Assembly (NCBI RefSeq): GCF_019145235.1
Contig: NZ_JAHSTV010000015.1
Location: 80,837 to 144,836 of the forward strand
Length of the DNA: 64,000 bases
Origin: Pseudomonas farris
Lineage (GTDB): Bacteria; Pseudomonadota; Gammaproteobacteria; Pseudomonadales; Pseudomonadaceae
Direction: 5' to 3'
This document shows positions 58,589-64,000 of this stretch, piece by piece; position 1 is the first letter of the stretch, and every line of letters begins with the position of its first letter. The notes beneath the pieces are model-generated. The model searched no databases and was not told the origin of the DNA. It saw only the letters and a program-made list of their open reading frames with translations. Made by a program: the position numbers and the translations under genes.

Positions 58589-59767
58589 TCAATAGCCCAT
58601 TTTTTGCGCGCGACTGCTGAAGAAGATGCCGCTCGGCGCGGTGGCGGGAAGGGTGCTCAACTGCTTCAGGCTGTACGGGTCCCAGACTTGAACCTGATCG
58701 CCATCGCGTAACGACAGCCACAACTGGTCGCCGCGAGCGGTGAATTCCATGTGCAGCACCGCCGGCCCTGGTCGCAGATCGGCGACCACGGCGTGGGTTT
58801 CAGTGTCGATAACCTGTACCCGATCGTTGTCCGGGTAGGCGAAATTGACCCACAGCTGCCGACCGTCCGGCCGCGACGTGACGAACACTGGTTGGCCGGC
58901 AACGGGGATGGCAGCGCTCTGCTGCCACGTGCGCGAATCCATCACCAGCACCTGATGACGACCGACAGCGGGCACGAAGGCCTGGTGATCGGCGACGGCC
59001 CAGCCCTCCAGGTGCGGCATCTTGTAGACGGGCAATTTCGCCTGGCCACGACCGTAATCACCGAGCACTCGCTGCACCCCGCGCTCCGGATGCCAGAGGT
59101 CGAGTTGCGCCATGCCGTCTTCGCCGAACAGTCCGGCCATGTAATAGCGACCATCCGGGGTCACCAACGCGTCGTAGGGTTGCTGGCCGATCTCGGTGAA
59201 GCGGCTGATCTGTGGCGTGTTGCCCTGACTGAAATCGGCGGTCCAGATCTCGCCGGTATCGAACAGGCTGAACACAAAACGCTGACCGGGCGCGTCGACC
59301 AGGCCGACCACCCGTGAGCGCTTGCTGCCATCGGCCAGGGGCGTGGCCGGAATGTTGGCCACCAATTGCAGGGTTTCAGCATCGAACACCTTGACCCCGC
59401 CGGGCACGTAGTTGGACACGGCGATGAGTTTGCCGTCCTGACTGATCGCACCACCGATGCTGTTACCGCCCTGTATCACCCGTTGATCGATGCGTTGGGT
59501 CAGCAGGTCGATCTTGCTCAGCCCGCCGTCGCGGCCGAACACATAGGCATAACGCTGGTCGCGGGAAAACACCACCGAGGCATGGGACAGATCGCCCAAA
59601 CCCTCGAGTCGGGCCAGTGCCGTGCGGGTGTCGCTTTCGATGATTTGCACGCTGCCGGTGGCGCGCTCCACCACCACGCCCAGATCACCGGTACCACGCA
59701 ACGGAGGCTGAACACACGCGGACAACAACAGCCCGGTCGCCGCTAAAAGCAGGGTTGATCGGATCAT
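58589..59767 (-). CDS. nirF: NirF, lipoprotein heme d1 biosynthesis protein
   Basis: 392 residues from ATG 59767; an upstream frame to 60043 is rejected. The signal sequence MIRSTLLLAATGLLLSAC has a lipobox (Cys18), so it is a periplasm-facing lipoprotein. The body is a NirS/NirN-like propeller (NSIGGAISQDGKLIAVSNYV, AVLHMEFTARGDQLWLSLRD) without a cytochrome c domain. NirF is needed for heme d1 maturation or delivery. The ATG overlaps the nirC stop by 4 bp. Confidence 0.95.
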   Translation of the reverse strand: MIRSTLLLAATGLLLSACVQPPLRGTGDLGVVVERATGSVQIIESDTRTALARLEGLGDLSHASVVFSRDQRYAYVFGRDGGLSKIDLLTQRIDQRVIQGGNSIGGAISQDGKLIAVSNYVPGGVKVFDAETLQLVANIPATPLADGSKRSRVVGLVDAPGQRFVFSLFDTGEIWTADFSQGNTPQISRFTEIGQQPYDALVTPDGRYYMAGLFGEDGMAQLDLWHPERGVQRVLGDYGRGQAKLPVYKMPHLEGWAVADHQAFVPAVGRHQVLVMDSRTWQQSAAIPVAGQPVFVTSRPDGRQLWVNFAYPDNDRVQVIDTETHAVVADLRPGPAVLHMEFTARGDQLWLSLRDGDQVQVWDPYSLKQLSTLPATAPSGIFFSSRAQKMGY

Positions 59768-60090
59768 GGTGCGGGATATCCCTGGAGAAGAAGATCGACC
59801 AGCCAACGGATGTCGTCCTGGCTGAGCAGCGGGGCCCAACCGGGCATCGCGGTGCCGGGCCGGCCTTGGCTGACGGTGGCTATCAGGTTGTCCCTGGACT
59901 TGCCCGCCAGCGTTGCGCGGGTCAGGTCGGGACCCAGTCCGCCGGTCATGTGCAGCCCATGGCAGGCGCCGCAATCCTGGGCCAACAAGTGTTCGAGTTG
60001 TGCCTGACGCTTGGCGTCGGGCGCGGCAACCGAGGTTGCGCAAATGAGGAGGAGGGCCGCCAGAATCGCAGCGTGTCGATAAACCGTCAT
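59764..60090 (-). CDS. nirC: NirC, small c-type cytochrome
   Basis: 108 residues. Signal peptide (HAAILAALLLICATSVAA), haem motif CGACH and a Met ligand region (GTAMPGWAPLLSQDD). It can donate electrons to NirS and take part in heme d1 maturation. It follows nirM by 16 bp on the same strand. Confidence 0.93.
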   Translation of the reverse strand: MTVYRHAAILAALLLICATSVAAPDAKRQAQLEHLLAQDCGACHGLHMTGGLGPDLTRATLAGKSRDNLIATVSQGRPGTAMPGWAPLLSQDDIRWLVDLLLQGYPAP

Positions 60091-60106
60091 GACGCCCTCC
60101 AGTTGG

Positions 60107-60421
60107 CTATTTGAGACTCAGGACCCAGGTTGCAAGTGTCTTCGCTTCTTCATCCGTCACCGGATTGGCCGGCATTGGCATCGGGCCCCAATTGCCTTGC
60201 GTACCGTTCTTGATGTGGCTGGCCAGGGTGTCCACGGCCCCGGCCACGCCGGCGTTCTTGGCCGCGACATCCTTGAGCGCCGGGCCGACCAGCTTGGTGT
60301 CGATGGAATGGCAGGCGGCGCAGGGTTTGCTCTTGAACAGCTCCTGGCCGTCTTGGGCCATGGCCGGCTGCACGCTCAGCGCAGCGGTCAGGGCGAACAG
60401 TGAAAACAGAATATTTTTCAT
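60107..60421 (-). CDS. nirM: NirM, cytochrome c-551
   Basis: 104 residues from ATG 60421, the length of P. aeruginosa NirM. Signal peptide MKNILFSLFALTAALSVQPA, haem motif CAACHSID and the axial Met in the GPMPMPANPVTDEEA segment. It is the usual electron donor to NirS in the periplasm. The upstream ATG at 60436 adds only five residues and is not preferred. Confidence 0.94.
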   Translation of the reverse strand: MKNILFSLFALTAALSVQPAMAQDGQELFKSKPCAACHSIDTKLVGPALKDVAAKNAGVAGAVDTLASHIKNGTQGNWGPMPMPANPVTDEEAKTLATWVLSLK

Positions 60422-60445
60422 GGGGATTCCTTGCATTGATGGAGC

Positions 60446-62137
60446 TCAATAGATGTCGTGTTGGGTGTTGTAGACGTTGAATTTTCCGGTGGGTGTGATC
60501 AGTCGTTTGTCCTTTATGACTGATTTGAGCTTCAGCGTTTTGTCGTCGATCACTACCAGCGCCGATTCCTCTGACTGACCGCTCCACACGGAGAACCAGA
60601 CTTCATCGCCGGCCTTGTTGTATTCCGGCTGTACCACCCGCATCGCGCCTTGCTTGATGCCGGCGTACTCGGCGATGGGCAGCACGGTGTAGCCGGCGTC
60701 GAGTTTGTCGATGTTGAACACCGCCACCGACTGGCTCAGCTTGGCGTCGGGGTTGAGGGTGGTGTCGACATACAGGTGACGGGAGTCAGGGTGGGTTTTG
60801 ATAAACAGTGATCCGCCGCCCTGGCCCTTGAGTGAGGCGACCTGTTTCCAGGCGTATTGCGGGTGTTTGATCGGGTCGGTACCGATCAGGGAGATGCCGT
60901 CATCGCCCAGGTGGCTGGTGGCCCAGACTGGCCCATAGGTCGGGTGGTTGAAGTTGGCGCCGCGCCCCGGGTGAGGGGTTTTGCCGACCTCCACCAAAGC
61001 TGCCAACTTGCGATCTTTGGAATCGATCACGGCGACTTTGTTGGAATTATTGGCGGCGGTCATGAAGTAGCGATGGGTGCTGTCCCAGCCGCCGTCATGC
61101 AGGAAGGGCGCGGCATCGATGTAGGTGATGGTGAGGTTTTTGATGTCCTGGTAATTGACCAGCATAACCTTGCCGGTTTCCTTGACGTTGACGATGAACT
61201 CCGGCCATTCGTGGGAGGCGATGATCGCCGCGACCCGGGGTTCGGGGTGATATTCCTGCTTGTCGACGGTCATGCCGCGGGTCGAGACGATCTGTTTTGG
61301 CTCCAGGGTTTCGCCATCCATGATGGTGAATTGCGGCGGCCAATAGGAGCCGGCGACGGTGTATTTGTCTTCGTAGCCCTTGAACTTGGAGGTCTCCACC
61401 GAGCGCGCCTCGATGCCCACTTTGACTTCGGCGACCTTGGTCGGCTCCACCGGCCACAGGTCGATCATGTCGATCCGCGCGTCTCGACCAATCACCAACA
61501 GGTAGCGACCCGAGGCAGAAATGCGCGAGATGTGCACCGCATAACCGGTCTCGATCAGCTTGACGATTTTTTTGCTGTCACCGTCGATCAGGGCAATCTT
61601 GCCGTCATCGCGCAACGTCACCGAAAACAGGTTCGGCAGGTTGAGTTTGCTCAGTTGCTTCTTCGGACGATCCTCAGGCTTGACCAGCACTTTCCAGGTT
61701 TTCAGCGTCTCGGCCATGCCCCATTCCGGCGGTGTCGGCGGCGCGTGCTGTATGAACTTGGCCATTGACATGATCTGATCCTTGGTCAGCGCATTCGACG
61801 TTCCCCAGTTCGGCATGCCCGCCGGTGAACCGTAGGTAATCAACGCCTCCAGAAACGGTTGCCCGCGGGACTGGGTGATGTCCGGTGTCAGTGGTTTGCC
61901 GGTGGCGCCTTTGCGCAGAACGCCGTGACAGCCGGCGCAACGCTGGAAGTAAATTTCCTTGGAAGAGTCGAACTCGGCCTGACTCATGTCGGGCGCTCCG
62001 GCGGATTTGACCATCAGCGGGCTGGCCGCAGCGGCAGCGGGCTCTTCGGCCCGGGCCGCATGAGTCACCGCAAGGGCCAGCGCCGAACACAATGTGGCGA
62101 CAGTCAGAGCAAACGTTTTTCTATTGCTGATCAGCAT
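60446..62137 (-). CDS. nirS: Cytochrome cd1 nitrite reductase
   Basis: 563 residues, the normal size. Signal peptide (FALTVATLCSALALAVTHAA), cytochrome c domain with CAGCHGVLRKGATG, then the eight-bladed d1 propeller with His residues in GGWDSTHRYFMTAANNSNKV and HPGRGANFNHPTYGPVWATS. It reduces nitrite to NO using heme d1 made by the genes downstream. It is the first gene of the leftward operon, controlled from the region 62138-62336 containing the ANR/DNR box at 62242-62255. Confidence 0.98.
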   Translation of the reverse strand: MLISNRKTFALTVATLCSALALAVTHAARAEEPAAAAASPLMVKSAGAPDMSQAEFDSSKEIYFQRCAGCHGVLRKGATGKPLTPDITQSRGQPFLEALITYGSPAGMPNWGTSNALTKDQIMSMAKFIQHAPPTPPEWGMAETLKTWKVLVKPEDRPKKQLSKLNLPNLFSVTLRDDGKIALIDGDSKKIVKLIETGYAVHISRISASGRYLLVIGRDARIDMIDLWPVEPTKVAEVKVGIEARSVETSKFKGYEDKYTVAGSYWPPQFTIMDGETLEPKQIVSTRGMTVDKQEYHPEPRVAAIIASHEWPEFIVNVKETGKVMLVNYQDIKNLTITYIDAAPFLHDGGWDSTHRYFMTAANNSNKVAVIDSKDRKLAALVEVGKTPHPGRGANFNHPTYGPVWATSHLGDDGISLIGTDPIKHPQYAWKQVASLKGQGGGSLFIKTHPDSRHLYVDTTLNPDAKLSQSVAVFNIDKLDAGYTVLPIAEYAGIKQGAMRVVQPEYNKAGDEVWFSVWSGQSEESALVVIDDKTLKLKSVIKDKRLITPTGKFNVYNTQHDIY

Positions 62138-62241
62138 TCCATTTCTCCTCAGGCAAGACCTTTGCGATGTGCTGAAACGGCAGCGCAGAACGCAGGTTCT
62201 TAGTGCCGTGCAAGGCTATGCCCGAGCAGGCCAATGCTCGC

Positions 62242-62255
62242 TTGACCGCGATCAA
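62242..62255. promoter_or_regulatory. ANR/DNR box in the nirS-nirQ divergent region
   Basis: TTGACCGCGATCAA fits TTGAT-N4-ATCAA with one mismatch. It is centred 111 bp from the nirS start and 88 bp from the nirQ start, so one site may serve both directions, as in P. aeruginosa. Confidence 0.82.
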
Positions 62256-62336
62256 GTTTGCCGACCATGTCACTTGCCAGGTTGTCGCAGGGGCCCGTAG
62301 CGTGTGGCTTGAATCCGCTTTTGGAACACACAGCCC

Positions 62337-63128
62337 ATGGACCGAATCCAGTCTTGCGAACCCTTCTATCAACCGCTCAATAATGAGGAGGCGCTGTTCG
62401 AGCAAGCCTGGCGACACGGCATGCCGGTGCTGATCAAAGGCCCGACGGGGTGCGGGAAGACCCGTTTCGTCCAGCACATGGCCCATCGGTTGAAACTGCC
62501 GCTGTACACCGTGGCTTGCCATGACGATCTGAGCGCTGCCGACTTGATTGGCCGCCATTTGATTGGTGCCCAAGGCACCTGGTGGCAGGACGGGCCACTG
62601 ACCCGCGCGGTGCGTGAAGGCGGCATTTGTTATCTGGACGAAGTGGTCGAGGCGCGCCAGGACACGGTGGTGGTGTTGCATCCACTGGCCGATGATCGTC
62701 GCGAGTTGTTCCTGGAACGCACCGGCGAAGTGCTGCAGGCGCCGCCGTCATTCATGCTGGTGGTGTCGTACAACCCCGGCTACCAGAACCTGCTCAAAGG
62801 CATGAAACCCAGCACCCGACAACGCTTCGTGGCGATGCGTTTCGGCTATCCGCCGGTGGCCGATGAAGAGCGCATTGTCGCCCGGGAAGCGCAGGTGGAC
62901 AGCGCGCTGGCGGCGCAAGTGGTCAGGCTGGGGCAGGCCCTGCGAAGGCTGGATCAACATGACCTGGAGGAAGTCGCCTCGACGCGGTTGTTGATTTTTA
63001 CTGCGCGAATGATCCGCTCCGGCATGAGCCCGCGTGAGGCGTGCATGGCCTGCCTGGCCGAGCCGCTGAGCGATGATCCGCTGACTGTTGCGGCGCTGAT
63101 GGACGTGGTTGATGTCCACTTCGGCTGA
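62337..63128 (+). CDS. nirQ: NirQ, AAA+ (MoxR/CbbQ-type) ATPase
   Basis: 263 residues. Walker A GPTGCGKT at about 36-43, Walker B ICYLDEVVEA and sensor-1 FMLVVSYNPGYQ. Belongs to the NorQ/NirQ/CbbQ group that activates the NO reductase or NirS-associated complex, usually with NorD. It diverges from nirS and its 3' end overlaps nirO (ATG 63112). Confidence 0.94.
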   Translation: MDRIQSCEPFYQPLNNEEALFEQAWRHGMPVLIKGPTGCGKTRFVQHMAHRLKLPLYTVACHDDLSAADLIGRHLIGAQGTWWQDGPLTRAVREGGICYLDEVVEARQDTVVVLHPLADDRRELFLERTGEVLQAPPSFMLVVSYNPGYQNLLKGMKPSTRQRFVAMRFGYPPVADEERIVAREAQVDSALAAQVVRLGQALRRLDQHDLEEVASTRLLIFTARMIRSGMSPREACMACLAEPLSDDPLTVAALMDVVDVHFG

Positions 63129-63699
63129 GGCCAGACGCGTTGCGCCGGGTCACTTGCCGGGTGATCTGGCGATGTGGTTTTTCATTCTGGCCGAGCTGTC
63201 TGTGTTCGCCATCCTGATTCTGACGTTCGCCGTGACCCAGGCACTCAAACCGCAGCTGTTCGGTGAAAGCCGTCAGTTGCTCAACACATCTACCGGCCTG
63301 GCGATGACCCTGAGCCTGCTCACCGCCGGGCTGTTCGCCGCGTTGGCCCAGGAGCAAGTCAAGCGCTCCCGGTCTCGCCACGGCGCTATCTACCTGCTGG
63401 CAGCCTTGCTCGCGGCCAGTGTTTACGTGGTGTTGAAGATCACCGAATACCGGCACTTGCTGGCCACGGGGCTGGGCATGGAGCACAACACGTTTTTCAC
63501 CCTCTACTGGATCCTCACCGGTTTTCATTTTCTCCATGTACTGCTCGGCATGGTCATCCTCGGATGGCTGGCCGAGCGTTGCCGTCGTGGCCTGTACAAC
63601 GCATCCAACCGCAGCGGGCTTGAATCGGGTGTGCTGTATTGGCACATGGTCGATCTGATCTGGGTCGTGCTGTTTCCGCTGGTCTACGTTCTGAATTGA
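63112..63699 (+). CDS. nirO: NirO/NorE, cytochrome c oxidase subunit III-like protein
   Basis: 195 residues from ATG 63112 (TTG 63109 less likely), overlapping nirQ by 17 bp. Five membrane segments, e.g. DLAMWFFILAELSVFAILIL and LLGMVILGWLAERC. SPVLYWHMVDLIWVVLFPLV-type end (read SGVLYWHMVDLIWVVLFPLV) is typical of subunit III. Such proteins are needed for full NO reductase activity in some pseudomonads. nirP follows after 11 bp. Confidence 0.9.
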   Translation: MSTSAEARRVAPGHLPGDLAMWFFILAELSVFAILILTFAVTQALKPQLFGESRQLLNTSTGLAMTLSLLTAGLFAALAQEQVKRSRSRHGAIYLLAALLAASVYVVLKITEYRHLLATGLGMEHNTFFTLYWILTGFHFLHVLLGMVILGWLAERCRRGLYNASNRSGLESGVLYWHMVDLIWVVLFPLVYVLN

Positions 63700-63710
63700 C
63701 GGAGGTTCTG

Positions 63711-63968
63711 ATGTCCGCTTCCAGGTTTTTGCTGGTCTGCTGGGCCGCGCTGGCCACGTTAAGCGTGTGCACGGTGGTGCTGGCACAGATGGGCGCGACG
63801 TGGCTGCTGTCGGTGGCCATTTTGCTGGTGGCGGTCGGCAAGGCCTGGCTGATTGCCGATGGCTTTATGGAAATGCGCCATGCCCCGCGACTGTGGCGCT
63901 GGTTGATGGTGAGCTGGGCGGTGGTGTTGGCAGTCGTTGTAGGGCTGACGCTGATGTCAATCGACTAA
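63711..63968 (+). CDS. nirP: NirP/NorF, small membrane protein (cytochrome oxidase subunit IV-like)
   Basis: 85 residues from ATG 63711 behind GGAGG, about three membrane segments (RFLLVCWAALATLSVCTVVL, ATWLLSVAILLVAVGKAWLI, RWLMVSWAVVLAVVVGLTLM). It fits the NorF/NirP/subunit IV family. With NirQ and NirO it forms the nirQOP unit next to nirS in P. aeruginosa. The remaining 32 bp of the window hold no further gene. Confidence 0.88.
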   Translation: MSASRFLLVCWAALATLSVCTVVLAQMGATWLLSVAILLVAVGKAWLIADGFMEMRHAPRLWRWLMVSWAVVLAVVVGLTLMSID

Positions 63969-64000
63969 GGAATACAGTCTGTAGAACAGCACGATTCTAA

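Overview
The window looks like a chromosome segment of a denitrifying fluorescent pseudomonad (Pseudomonas fluorescens group). The evidence is high-GC coding, P. aeruginosa-type gene order in the cat/ben and nir/nos clusters, families typical of Pseudomonas (BenR, CatR, DUF6124, DUF1652, NirN) and many copies of the GCGGGCTTGCTCGCGAA-type REP palindrome. No tRNA, rRNA, CRISPR array, prophage or transposase was seen.

Layout. 1-674: 5' part of a Mrp/Pha antiporter gene (leaves the window on the left). 0.9-2.5 kb: a DMT exporter and a divergent XRE-cupin regulator. 2.6-13.2 kb: a catabolic/uptake cluster behind a probable sigma-54 promoter. It holds a SfnB-type acyl-CoA-dehydrogenase-like oxidoreductase, a stand-alone C-terminal half of the same fold, a DszA/NtaA-type flavin monooxygenase, a truncated acyl-CoA-synthetase-like protein, a complete Liv-type ABC transporter and an FAD/NAD(P) protein. 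13.2-24 kb: mixed housekeeping genes (DUF6124 gene with a highly structured leader, ppnN, a diguanylate cyclase, a DapA-like aldolase, azlCD, a frameshifted sulfonate-type binding protein, a lipoprotein deacetylase). 24-32.6 kb: benzoate to cis,cis-muconate to 3-oxoadipate enol-lactone, encoded by catR/catBCA and benR/benABCD. BenABCD make catechol, CatA cleaves it, and CatB and CatC make the enol-lactone. Operators for CatR and BenR are readable. 32.6-40 kb: many small, separately transcribed genes (NUDIX, OsmE-like, RtcB, lipoproteins, two zinc-ribbon paralogues, CBS, HMCES) with individual terminators.

40.2-64 kb: an anaerobic respiration island. A CopD-like membrane protein, a HemN-like protein lacking the radical-SAM cysteines, genuine hemN and nosRZDFYL read rightwards. 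nirSMCFDLGHJEN reads leftwards towards them, and nirQ-nirO-nirP diverge from nirS at the right edge. ANR/DNR boxes precede the CopD-like gene, the HemN-like gene, nosR and the nirS/nirQ divergent promoter. The nos and nir blocks are separated by an SDR-like gene lacking the catalytic Tyr and a roughly 0.55-kb long inverted repeat with a REP pair inside. Nitrite reductase, its heme d1 pathway and nitrous oxide reductase are therefore all present; NO reductase (norCB) is not in the window.
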